Below are positions 11,001 through 17,207 of a stretch of DNA of 20,922 nucleotides, one piece after another. Each line of letters starts with the position of its first letter. Position 1 is the first letter of the stretch. The position numbers and the translations under genes were made by a program. The notes below the pieces were generated by a model. That model searched no databases, was not told the origin of the DNA, and saw nothing but the letters and a program-made list of their open reading frames with translations. Source of the stretch: JACJYE01 sp964432875 (GTDB lineage Bacteria > Bacteroidota > Bacteroidia > Chitinophagales > Saprospiraceae). The stretch is from NCBI GenBank assembly GCA_964432875.1, contig CAYSPJ010000093.1:1-20922 (forward strand), given 5' to 3'.

Positions 11001-11487
11001 TGTCGAAATGCGCCGAACAATTGAAGCCGACCGGAGCGCCGGTGGCCCAATCAAAAGCGAGGATGCAAACCTCATAGGTTCCTTCCGGCAAAGCGCGATT
11101 GAAAAGGATAAGGTCGCGCTGCTCTGGGGTCACGCCGGAGATGTCCACATCGCTGAGGCTGTTGAAGCCAAAATCGGTGTTTTCCAGGTCGTTGCCGGTG
11201 AGGACTAGGGTGCCGAAAGCCGGAACGGTGAATGGTATGGAGGGGCGATAGCCTGGCTTGGTTTGCGCCAGCAGACCTGTATTGGCACTGATACGGGTGT
11301 GGAAGTACAGCTCCCGGTCGGCACCCGTGGTATTGGTAATGGATACAAAGGCGTTATCCGCGTTGTTGAGGTAATACTCCAGGCTGACGGGATAAGGCGG
11401 GAAAATCTCGATCTGCAATTGAATGGGCTGCGCGCCCGCCCAGGCTCCGCAGCAAATCAGGATCAGCAAAAGGATGATTTTTTTCAT
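5098..11487 (-). CDS. Giant secreted protein, 2129 residues, TANFOR-like N-terminus
   Basis: Very large exported protein. It has a clean signal peptide (about 1-19, KKIILLLILICCGAWAGAQ). The N-terminal beta-rich part (about 22-290, with FPPYPVSLEYYLNN and repeated FEYRLKMIDITG-type strands) resembles the TANFOR-type domain of Bacteroidota surface proteins; I recall this from family character and could not search. A Pro/Ser/Gly-rich linker lies at about 866-900. Regions of beta-barrel or beta-solenoid character follow (GLGGGVYMNMRR near 1060; GWYATGQVYAGLEGEIGLRG near 1370-1390; FEMAAAMLL near 1400), then an Ig-like start (MWPEDGARDVSVFEDP near 1465) and a long C-terminal region ending in VLNFTY. 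There is no T9SS sorting domain. The start codon overlaps the stop of the barrel gene (ATGA at 11484-11487), implying translational coupling. Its function is unknown; it is probably a cell-surface or envelope structural protein. Confidence 0.88.
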   Translation of the reverse strand: MKKIILLLILICCGAWAGAQPIQLQIEIFPPYPVSLEYYLNNADNAFVSITNTTGADRELYFHTRISANTGLLAQTKPGYRPSIPFTVPAFGTLVLTGNDLENTDFGFNSLSDVDISGVTPEQRDLILFNRALPEGTYEVCILAFDWATGAPVGFNCSAHFDILYGDMPVIILPMQDDVVEANDNSFFFTFWEPPFTYAPLPSTFEYRLKMIDITGQPFNDLEILMNDPGQFPLLDEAGIIDQVFNYQYPDQIELIEGHQYALRVQAIDPTGQTPVTNNGYSEITTFWYGFRPGDGDGTGIPAPEAAASNCESDCEFGEIANQAPVTSIASFSSLQIGYFTIELQSVSNESGNRAAGTGTIVIPFLDSVRVNVEFEDVKVNANGRIYEGQVYAVKDYDYDPNDPVSVSGLDRFLRTERLISIMLGGRGRALNMPAGIVWDINGEHLMLGFNNMAFTPERASCQVMYNLHYPSWGNYWLSLSASDICLLPAGFGEEFILHPVVDIDLPDIGDTKYILKGSAAATAESVKASATYVEIDCKGIKDFGLNIEVQFSREVLVPDTEDGAPGEGRVSGAITLSYPRAADSPALGSGTPPDFGFLGQFSMAPFQIRGLPGLGFTLNQGWVDFSDTRNPPDMRVPANYQDDNVTTQNGVRSLDPLWEGFYMKSLTARSAEGWLFEQERFQFEVADMIMDNLLTAKIRASSIADGDIGNWYLSLDTLYIELVQWSANNTGTWNAGLNGRLGMPITAADQYLQYSAFISPQDEGRAPNMEFLVQPPVGLTFPFMQSASANLCPNSYVRVVQSDGTAFFDAQLAGNMEVAFTEPVTFTIPWVDFQFGYHSRDGFSNQAFSILGQAVTGDGASCDNLPPPPTSGAGSSTGSGGASGAPTSGSGPLPPPPGATSKPMAVNNFPINIEELRIVQQNINSVRFNINPRVELGGGGQSGFGADVDLAVKSQMNTSSKKLAFDGIDLGSLEIVMDDIFGMSINGNIEFYQENSDRGARGELSVSLPLGISTELKADFGVRAINFNRPFGETANYFGYWYVDGMVGFPGVPIAPGVNLHGLGGGVYMNMRRNDGFSNDNASAVQAVVNDVLGQIPAVDVSVASTPDALRPSPEFGTYGLKLATRLAAPVSSALNMDVSIAGSFAQGVGINSLRIDGDAYLMSSIENRSKESNFWASAGFGWERVGKHHVFDGNISLFANVANGLITGPNGQPKVIDARFHVHSGTEQWYFHAGDPRADMAGLQLKLGPITAQATGYFMVGHNLPSELPMPARIAHILNSPKQGDSDNGLDNTAPVSKTARARDGNDVAMAQQAQGIAFGAQLATDTDVKAWFIYASLSTTVGMDVNLTYSPDRTCSGAGSRSDKPGVNGWYATGQVYAGLEGEIGLRGKLLGKEREFSLFEMAAAMLLSAGGPNPTWVEGRAGIYYRVLNGLIKGRKTIDITVGEKCVPPYEGLFDEIPILYEMWPEDGARDVSVFEDPLATFILPVNEQFPIPMINQQTKLPYTAVLEIEIESLYVKNQSTGTNLPVTQSWSQDKKALTFDIRKMDERTEHEVYIKLIAWDYTDSSNPKRLKNEAGSDWAEAHTRTFRTGRDPYPIPHEMVSKTLPIRNQRFFLQDEVFKLFGKSTLIAFAEDMASTDPSKGYFRANDDNVEYEYFFRWQDLEGGEPITDNLNNLHGASTVSVILGALPQLQNDAYYSCQLVRRAIKYVNLPSGERMPAPNIGDNSGTLLSELRTTNLSVAGFENDLTGSHEVNIEIQLDPGKQLGRNEDLIYQWYFKTSRYNTLDDKMANTSITQVNNTSALSHYPTLYLHNDEGFDVFDMVGEFGAAGAPITVPRVEVEVELVRDLKYSAAFGLTGVGVHGQGSAGTNPLSGNNSVIRQPDYVHTANQGLSGYNNYLNHSAIGLVNLFEEMQSKTHSWTYTNPQTTCNTQTTLNVSFTWNALLSDLTPATYLQSVIPMNFNSRATNYKSALTDGEIGEVWGAYLDEVPYQPYAASSSSTSGLSVSNVYIPTQISYDLPIRVAIDIMNISAWATDQILDATWGMSFANCVPPPANPVVPGVVNKYNDLINERYPAFTKQLDLLFTNYYQMQQHQGSYSLKFQADKGFLNNTRIPGSNRVLNFTY

Positions 11488-12924
11488 GTCCGGCGTGGGT
11501 TAAGTGCATAAGTATAAGCGATATGGCCGCGCAATTCGCGGAAAGAGGCATTGACCGTGGCGGTATTATCCAGATAGTACCAACGCATGGACAGCCCGTG
11601 CCCGCCCTTGAGGCGGAGGTTGCCGCCGAGGGAGAGGTTGAGGTTGGTGCCATCGTTTTCGCCATTGAGGCGGTTGCGGTTGTATTGGGCGGTAGCCGTG
11701 GTATGCAAAGCTTTTTTAAACAAGCTCTTGCTCAGCATCAGGCCGCCTCCGCTGCGCCCTTGGGTACGGTTGAAAAAATCGTAGCGGTTGTGGTTGAACA
11801 ACGGCCCGATGCTCCAGCCGCTTTCCTTCAGGGTAAAAAGCAGGTTGGCATTGAGGCCCGTACCAGTAAAATTGGCATTGACTGGGCTAAGCCCCGATTC
11901 GTTCACCACCTCGTTGCGGAAACCGTTGAGGCTCAGCGCCGCTTTGGCACCGTTGTTTTCAAATAACTGCACCCGCCCCCCGGCGAAAAGGTTCTGGGTG
12001 ATGGTGACGAATTTCAGGGTGTCGTTCACCTCGAGGAGGCCCGACTGGTTCTCGTGCTGGTAGTTGGCGTAGCGCAGTGTCAGGTTCAGCTTTTGGCTGG
12101 GGGAATAGCTGGCGGAGAGCGAGCCGATGAGCCGCTGGCTCTGGAAAGCCTTGCTGCCCCGCAGGTTGTCGCGCTGCAAGCCGAAGGAGCCGTTGAAACG
12201 CAATTTGCGTTTCAGCAACGGCAGGCCCAGGTTAGCAGTGTAGTTCTCCACGTCGTTTTGCAGGAAATTAATACCGAAGGACTGGTAGAACGGCTCGATN
12301 NNNNNNNNNNNNNNNNNNNNNNNNNNNNNNNNNNNNNNNNNNNNNNNNNNNNNNNNNNNNNNNNNNNNNNNNNNNNNNNNNNNNNNNNNNNNNNNNNNNG
12401 CCGATCTTGGCACCCTGGATGCGGCGGTTGTAGCTCGGCAGCACCGCCGGGCCAGCCGGGTCATTCAGCTCCTGGATGACAAACAGGTTTTGAATTTTCC
12501 CCGAAAACGCCGTGAGACGGAAGATCCCCGGCGTCAGTTCTACGCCGGCCCCCAGGAAAGCCTTGCCCGAAAAGACATAAGGCGAAAAATTCAAGGTGCG
12601 GTGCCCCAAGTGCAGCTTGGCCCACTTGTAGTAAGGGCTGGCACCAAACTGGTTGAAAGGGTTGGAGATACTGCCCTGCTGCTGGCTCAAAGAAAAAGAC
12701 ACCGGTACGTTGATGCCCGCGAAAGAGGCGTTGAGGCCGCCGGCAATGCTGTATGCCAAAGGCGCATTGCGCGGCAGGCCATCGCCGCTGTAAGCGTAAA
12801 AATTGGAACCCAGCCGGAGGCTCCCGGAAAGGGCTGGCTGGTCCTTCAGAGACAGCCCGGCCAGGTCCTGAGCAACTAATTCTGTCACCAAGATCAAAAA
12901 GAATATGGGTAGTAGGATTCTCAT
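11484..12924 (-). CDS. Outer-membrane beta-barrel protein, interrupted by assembly gap
   Basis: One gene seen in two pieces around the 100-N gap at 12300-12399. The N-terminal piece (175 residues) starts MRILLPIFFLILVTELVAQ, a signal peptide, followed by alternating aromatic/polar strands (GSNFYAYSGDG, SFSLSQQQG, GHRTLNFSPY) and a TPGIFRLTAFSGK stretch typical of a Bacteroidota outer-membrane protein family. The C-terminal piece (271 residues) is a ladder of amphipathic strands (LTLRYANYQHENQ, KAALSLNGFRNEV, LSMRWYYLDN). The two pieces lie in different frames when 100 N are counted, so the gap length is simply not 100; I do not infer a frameshift. A TTG at 12933 could also serve as start, but the ATG at 12924, 5 bp after the collagen-like gene stop, gives the better signal peptide. 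The stop overlaps the giant gene start. Confidence 0.85.
12300..12399. other. Scaffold gap (100 N)
   Basis: Exactly 100 undetermined bases, the usual placeholder for a gap of unknown length. It removes part of the outer-membrane barrel protein between residue 175 and the C-terminal 271 residues. Confidence 0.99.
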
Positions 12925-12929
12925 TGCAA

Positions 12930-15332
12930 TCAACGATAGATGATGAAGTTCATCGGGTAAGCCGTTTCGTTGTTGTAAGTCCGGATGACGGCCGCCCCGC
13001 CATCAAAAGTCACGTTATAGAGTTGGCTGAGCGTGCCCCGGCTGGTCGCCACCACGCTGCAGTTGGTGGCAGACAGGCTTAAGCCCGAGATAGTCACCCT
13101 GACTTCGTTGTTGCCAGGCACGGTGATACTCACACCGGGGGAGGTAAAGATGGAGTTGCCCGCTGGCCCTACGGCACCAGCGTAAGTATTACCCCCGCCG
13201 CCGCTCGGTGCTGGCTCTACTGGCCGCCACTGGCCGTTGTCGAAGGTCAGTACATCGCCCTGGCTGGGAGTTTGGTTCGACACGGGCCGGTTGCGCAGGT
13301 GAGTCACGGTAAGGTTGTTGTAAAACCCGCTGACATCGCCGCCAAAGGGGGTATTCAGCTTGACTTTCTGCTCGGGATCCAAATCGCCCGTATTCGTGAT
13401 GATGCCGTTGGCAATGCTGATACCGGGGCCGGCGGTATAGGTACCTGGAGGGCCTGCCGGGCCTTGAGGGCCCTGAGAGCCTGCCGGGCCCACAGCACCC
13501 GCGGGGCCTACCGGGCCTGCCGGGCCTTGCGGCAGCACGAGATTCAAGGTCTGATTGGGCGGTGTGCCCGTGATGGCCGCCTGTGCCGTAGCACCAGAGA
13601 TGACGGTGCCGATGCTCAAGCTGTTCGGCGGGCCAGCGGGGCCTTGCGGCAACACGAGATTCAAAGTCTGATTGGGCGGCGTGCCCGTGATGGCCGCCTG
13701 AGCGGTCATTCCCGAGAGCACTGTGCCAATGCCCAGGTTGTTGGGCGGGCCGGCGGGGCCTTGTTCACCTTGCGGCAAGACGAGGTTCAACGTCTGGTTG
13801 GGCGGCGTGCCNNNNNNNNNNNNNNNNNNNNNNNNNNNNNNNNNNNNNNNNNNNNNNNNNNNNNNNNNNNNNNNNNNNNNNNNNNNNNNNNNNNNNNNNN
13901 NNNNNNNNNNNCCAATTGGGCCGATGGGGCCAGCCGGGCCTTGAAGCCCTTGCGGGCCAGACAGCCCTTGGGGGCCAGCCGGGCCTTGAGCCCCCTGCGG
14001 CAATACCAGATTGAGCAACACGGTATCATTAAAGCCCGGCGTAAAAGCCGCGTTCGCCAATTGGCCTGCTACTACGGTGCCGATACCCAGGTTTGGCGCT
14101 GGGCCAGCCTCGCCTTGAATGCCTTGGGTTCCTTGGGGGCCAGGCACCCCCTGGGGTCCCTGGGGGCCTTGAGGGCCAGCAGGGCCTTGCGGCCCAGCGG
14201 CACCTTGCAAACCCTGTGGGCCCATTGGCCCCGTTAGCCCTGACGGGCCGGTAGCCCCCGGCGGGCCGGCCGGGCCTTGCGGGCCAGTCTGCCCCGGAGG
14301 GCCTTGTACCGCGCCGACATTCACCCAGTTTTCCCCATCCCATACATAGCCATCGCCCGTGCTGGCCACGATGACCAAATCGCCGATATTGTTGTCGCTG
14401 CCATCTGGCAAATCGCCAGCAGTGGGCACTGAGCCAACTACAGTCACGCTATTGCCTTGTGGCCCTTGTGGCCCTTCGGGGCCGACAGGGCCCTGCGGGC
14501 CGGCTGCGCCAGTCTCTCCCTGCGGGCCGGCCGGCCCGATGGGGCCCTGGGGGCCTTGGGGGCCGACTTCACCCTGTAAACCCGGTAGGCCCTGCGAGCC
14601 AGCTGGCCCCTGCGGCCCTTGCAAGCCCTGGGGCCCGGGCAAGCCTTGCGCCCCTGCCATACCCTGGAGCCCGGGAGGCCCCACCGGGCCCTGCGGCCCG
14701 CGGATCAGGCCGACGCTGCCCCAGCTTGTGCCATTCCAGACGAAACCTTCGCCCGTACCACTGATGATAATCAAATCGCCAAGATCGTTGCTGCTCCCAT
14801 CAGGCAGCTCGTCCACAGCATTCACTGTGCCGACGACGGTGATACCGCCACCCTGGGGCCCTTGCAAATCGATAAAGGGCCCGAAAGAACCATCCGGGTT
14901 TTCAAAGCGGATGCTCGTGCCGGCCCACTCGTGAGCGGGCGGCGGCCCCGGCAGCGAACTGCCCGAGGATTCTGCGTAAAACGCATAAGGTACTGCCGCC
15001 ATAGGGATGGAGCCCAGCGAAATAGTACCCGATGGCGTGACAATAGACACCGACAGGCTCGCGCCGCCGCTGCCCCAGTCCAGCCCCTTCAGCTCTTCGC
15101 CCCCAATTTGGATGTTGACGATGCCAAAGGCGTCGGTCACCGCCGTCTGCATCTCTTCGTAGCTATCCGTCGCCGTGGTGATTTGGATTTCAATGGACAC
15201 CTGCTCATTCGCTGCAGGCGTGCCGTCGCTGTTCTTGATCGCTGCCTGGTAGTTGATCACCCCAGGCGTCGTCTGCGCGCCTAGCGCTACAACAAACACG
15301 AAAGTTAATAGATAGGATAATAATCGCTTCAT
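12930..15332 (-). CDS. Collagen-like secreted protein with tail-fibre-type modules
   Basis: About 800 residues as assembled, with a gap inside. Signal peptide MKRLLSYLLTFVFVVALGAQ; I start at the ATG at 15332 because the frame upstream adds a non-signal stretch. Residues about 22-125 form the PGVINYQAAIKN...AAVPYAFYAE module common at the N-terminus of Bacteroidota secreted proteins. Then come Gly-X-Y collagen-like blocks (GPQGPQGPIGPAGPQGETG and similar) separated by two copies of a VVG...DLPDGS...GYVWDGENWVNVG module (about 164-212 and 295-344). Further on are tandem copies of an IGTV...GTPPNQTLNLVLPQG module. A non-collagenous C-terminal domain (about 632-800) ends in NFIIYR. No T9SS sorting domain is seen. 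The repeats predict trimeric fibrous protein; a role as surface fibre or adhesin is inference. The frame matches on both sides of the gap, perhaps by chance. Confidence 0.88.
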   Translation of the reverse strand: MKRLLSYLLTFVFVVALGAQTTPGVINYQAAIKNSDGTPAANEQVSIEIQITTATDSYEEMQTAVTDAFGIVNIQIGGEELKGLDWGSGGASLSVSIVTPSGTISLGSIPMAAVPYAFYAESSGSSLPGPPPAHEWAGTSIRFENPDGSFGPFIDLQGPQGGGITVVGTVNAVDELPDGSSNDLGDLIIISGTGEGFVWNGTSWGSVGLIRGPQGPVGPPGLQGMAGAQGLPGPQGLQGPQGPAGSQGLPGLQGEVGPQGPQGPIGPAGPQGETGAAGPQGPVGPEGPQGPQGNSVTVVGSVPTAGDLPDGSDNNIGDLVIVASTGDGYVWDGENWVNVGAVQGPPGQTGPQGPAGPPGATGPSGLTGPMGPQGLQGAAGPQGPAGPQGPQGPQGVPGPQGTQGIQGEAGPAPNLGIGTVVAGQLANAAFTPGFNDTVLLNLVLPQGAQGPAGPQGLSGPQGLQGPAGPIGPIXXXXXXXXXXXXXXXXXXXXXXXXXXXXXXXXXXGTPPNQTLNLVLPQGEQGPAGPPNNLGIGTVLSGMTAQAAITGTPPNQTLNLVLPQGPAGPPNSLSIGTVISGATAQAAITGTPPNQTLNLVLPQGPAGPVGPAGAVGPAGSQGPQGPAGPPGTYTAGPGISIANGIITNTGDLDPEQKVKLNTPFGGDVSGFYNNLTVTHLRNRPVSNQTPSQGDVLTFDNGQWRPVEPAPSGGGGNTYAGAVGPAGNSIFTSPGVSITVPGNNEVRVTISGLSLSATNCSVVATSRGTLSQLYNVTFDGGAAVIRTYNNETAYPMNFIIYR
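13525..13811 (-). repeat. Tandem repeat in collagen-like gene, about 117-126 bp unit
   Basis: The segment beginning CCTTGCGGCA recurs at 13525, 13642 and 13768, giving spacings of 117 and 126 bp. Each unit encodes a 39- to 42-residue module of the form IGTV-SG-TAQAAITGTPPNQTLNLVLPQGPAGP; the longer unit has an extra three codons (GEQ in place of a direct GPAG join). The array runs into the gap at 13812, so the copy number is a minimum. Confidence 0.9.
13812..13911. other. Scaffold gap (100 N) at edge of tandem repeat
   Basis: Exactly 100 undetermined bases. The left flank is the start of another GTPPNQTLNLVLPQG unit and the right flank is a Gly-X-Y block. The gap therefore most likely marks collapsed tandem repeats, and the collagen-like protein may be longer than shown. 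Confidence 0.97.
14300..14850 (-). repeat. Two diverged VVG/GDL/WVNVG modules between collagen blocks
   Basis: Two related segments of about 50 codons, at about 14697-14850 and 14300-14460, each flanked by Gly-X-Y blocks. The shared pattern is VVG-(S/T)V, (D/E)LPDGS, (D/N)NIGDL or NDLGDL, (V/I)I, GFVWNGTSW or GYVWDGENW, then VG and a return to Gly-X-Y. They are diverged rather than exact copies, so this is an old duplication within the gene. Confidence 0.8.
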
Positions 15333-15422
15333 GGTAAAATATTTGGATTTTGATATGAAATGGCAGTTGTCAATGGTGGCCATTGCCAGATATCGTGGTG
15401 GTCAGGAAATGCCGTTCATCCA

Positions 15423-15899
15423 TTACAAGCCCGTTTTCACGATTTGCCCCAGTAAGTAAAACTGCCCACCGATTTTGGCCTGCAGGCTATACATCCCGGC
15501 AGGCAGCTTGCTGAGGTCGATGCGGCCGTTGTCTTCCTTTTGCCAGCCGGCCAATTGCCCGCCTTCTGTAAACCACCGTAGCTCCCCAATAGGCGCTTCT
15601 GACTGGATGTACACCGGGCCCGTGCTCGGGTTGGGGAAAATCTTGACGCTGATATCCCTGGCAGGCATGGAGATTGTAGAGGTGAGGACACCCGCATTCA
15701 TGGTTTGGAAGCCCTGACCAGCATAGACCTCACTGCTGGCACCGCTGAAGATAAAGGCTTCACCCAATGTACTGTTGATGAACACCTGGCCATTGCCGCC
15801 CGAGTGCCCCGCCGCCGAAACGACGCTGCCGGACGCCTGGGGTTGGGCAGATAGCCCCAAGCTCAGTGCGGATAAGAATAGGGTAATGAGGTAACGCAT
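15423..15899 (-). CDS. Minimal T9SS type A sorting-domain protein
   Basis: A 158-residue exported protein. It has a signal peptide (about 1-18, LITLFLSALSLGLSAQ), then a short beta-rich module (SGSVVSAAGHSGGNGQVFINSTLGEAF...GQGFQTM) of the kind widely found in front of T9SS sorting domains. The remaining half is the sorting domain itself: VKIFPNPSTGPVYIQSE, a central strand region, LPAGMYSLQAK and a C-terminal IVKTGL. It would cross the outer membrane through the type IX system and be cleaved and anchored or released. There is almost no room for an enzyme, so it may act as a structural or anchoring piece. It is the first gene of the minus-strand run, 90 bp upstream of the collagen-like gene. 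Confidence 0.9.
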   Translation of the reverse strand: MRYLITLFLSALSLGLSAQPQASGSVVSAAGHSGGNGQVFINSTLGEAFIFSGASSEVYAGQGFQTMNAGVLTSTISMPARDISVKIFPNPSTGPVYIQSEAPIGELRWFTEGGQLAGWQKEDNGRIDLSKLPAGMYSLQAKIGGQFYLLGQIVKTGL

Positions 15900-15921
15900 C
15901 TCTTTCTGTTTTTGCTTGTTG

Positions 15922-15967
15922 CAAAGATGAGCGGGATGAAGATGTGGCGAGCTACCCGTTTGGGTAG
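15922..15967 (-). promoter_or_regulatory. Palindromic operator candidate with -7-like element
   Basis: The plus strand at 15952-15967 reads CTACCCGTTTGGGTAG, two 6-bp arms around a 4-bp centre. On the minus strand it is followed 22 bp later by CATCTTTG (15929-15922), one base off the Bacteroidota -7 consensus TAnnTTTG, and then by the ATG at 15899. No TTTG -33 element is seen; the palindrome lies about where one would be expected. That geometry fits an activator-dependent promoter, and dyads with TACCC arms suit NarL/LuxR-type regulators. The palindrome is seen directly; the promoter and its regulator are inference. Confidence 0.45.
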
Positions 15968-16107
15968 TATTGCGCGACCTGGAAGTCTCGGATGGAGAAA
16001 ATTAGATTATAGCAAAAAAACGCGGGCTAAATCTGACAAAATAACTAACTTGCCCAGGGTCTGGCCTCGGTCAAATCCCCCGGCTGAAATCAACATCTCC
16101 TAAGCCT

Positions 16108-17163
16108 ATGAAAACGCTGCTNNNNNNNNNNNNNNNNNNNNNNNNNNNNNNNNNNNNNNNNNNNNNNNNNNNNNNNNNNNNNNNNNNNNNNNNNNNNNNN
16201 NNNNNNNNNNNNNNNNNNNNNCAGGCCTTCGAGCTGAGCGGGGCGATCAATACCGATTGGGAAGAGATTTCTCAGGATGAAGACTACGTTTACATCGGAG
16301 ATTTTGGCAATAATGCCAACGGCAACCGCACCGACCTGCACCTCCTGCGCATCGAAAAGAACAGCCTGCTGGCTCATGCGCCGATTATCGATACCATCTG
16401 GTTTTCCTACGCGCTGCAAACGGATTTCAACCCCACTGGCAGCAACAATACCGATTTCGACTGCGAGGCTTTTGTCGTGTCTGCCGACAGCATCTATCTG
16501 TTCACCAAAGAGTGGGTCAGCCAGCGCAGCAGCCTGTACGTGCTGCCGAAAAGCCCGGGCGTGCAGGTGGCGCAATTTCGTGGCGCGCAGGAGGTGCAGG
16601 GGCTCATCACGGGCGCTACTTACCTGGAAAACAAAAATTTGGCGGTGCTCTGTGGCTATAACCCCTTGCTGCAGCCTTTCTTGTTTTTACTGTACGATTT
16701 CGCCGGCCAAGACTTTTTTGGCGGCAACAAGCGAAAGGTAAGCCTCAACCTCCCTTTTCACCAAATTGAAGGCATCGCTACTACTGATGGGCAGACCTAT
16801 TTCGCCTCCAACGAGCGCTTCGCCCAAGCATTTCTCGAGATCGAGCAAAAGCTCCACCGGCTGGATTTGTCGGCCTTGTTGGGCAGTTACCTCGATTCTC
16901 CTACCGGGCTGGAAGCCAATCCAACCAGCTTTGGGCTTCGTGCCTACCCCAATCCCGTCGGGACGGAACTGACCCTGGAAGCAGCAGAACCAAACACGCG
17001 GCTCTGCTTCGAGCTCTTGAATGCGGCCGGCCAAATCGTCCTCCGCGATTGCTTCGCCGGCACGGCGGCCTTCCAAGTCGGCGGCTTGCCGCCAGGCCCC
17101 TATTGGCTGAGGCTAGAGCGCGGGCAGGAAAGAATCGGCGTCGGGAAAATCATAAAAAAATAG
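16108..17163 (+). CDS. T9SS type A sorting-domain protein, beta-propeller-like
   Basis: About 351 residues as assembled. Only MKTL is seen before the gap at 16122-16221, so the signal peptide is missing from the assembly. After the gap the sequence has a DWEEIS..DYVYIGDFGNNANG motif (near residues 49-70), followed by repeated strand patterns (DSIYLFTKEWVSQRSSLYVL, GATYLENKNLAVLCGY, IEGIATTDGQTYFASNE) that suggest a beta-propeller. Residues about 275-351 form a T9SS sorting domain (LRAYPNPVGTELTLEA ... LPPGPYWLRLERG ... IGVGKIIKK). The frame is kept across the 100 N. The gene diverges from the minus-strand run, and 44 bp separate it from the serine hydrolase on the same strand. The substrate or ligand is unknown. 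Confidence 0.85.
   Translation: MKTLXXXXXXXXXXXXXXXXXXXXXXXXXXXXXXXXXXQAFELSGAINTDWEEISQDEDYVYIGDFGNNANGNRTDLHLLRIEKNSLLAHAPIIDTIWFSYALQTDFNPTGSNNTDFDCEAFVVSADSIYLFTKEWVSQRSSLYVLPKSPGVQVAQFRGAQEVQGLITGATYLENKNLAVLCGYNPLLQPFLFLLYDFAGQDFFGGNKRKVSLNLPFHQIEGIATTDGQTYFASNERFAQAFLEIEQKLHRLDLSALLGSYLDSPTGLEANPTSFGLRAYPNPVGTELTLEAAEPNTRLCFELLNAAGQIVLRDCFAGTAAFQVGGLPPGPYWLRLERGQERIGVGKIIKK
16122..16221. other. Scaffold gap (100 N)
   Basis: Exactly 100 undetermined bases, starting 14 bp after the start codon of the propeller-like T9SS gene. The signal peptide and the beginning of the mature protein are lost. Confidence 0.99.
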
Positions 17164-17207
17164 GCACTACTGCGGGCAAAATCCTAAACATCAAAAATAC
17201 TTAGTTC

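Noticed and set aside
11484..12924. Frameshift in the barrel gene
   Set aside because: The frame change falls at a 100-N placeholder gap, so it says nothing about the real sequence.
13272..14237. Long open frame on the plus strand through the collagen-like gene
   Set aside because: It is the antisense of a Gly/Pro-rich repeat gene; GC-rich repeats lack stops in other frames. It has no signal peptide, domain or start context, and the opposite strand has a complete, well-structured protein.
13525..14700. Regularly spaced repeats that could suggest a CRISPR array
   Set aside because: Units of 117-126 bp and 9-bp Gly-X-Y repeats are translated in frame within one gene; there are no short direct repeats with unique spacers and no cas genes.
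15371..15385. CAATGG-TGG-CCATTG hairpin upstream of the collagen-like gene
   Set aside because: The stem is short, has no T-run on either strand, and no neighbouring regulatory feature; not enough to call an attenuator.
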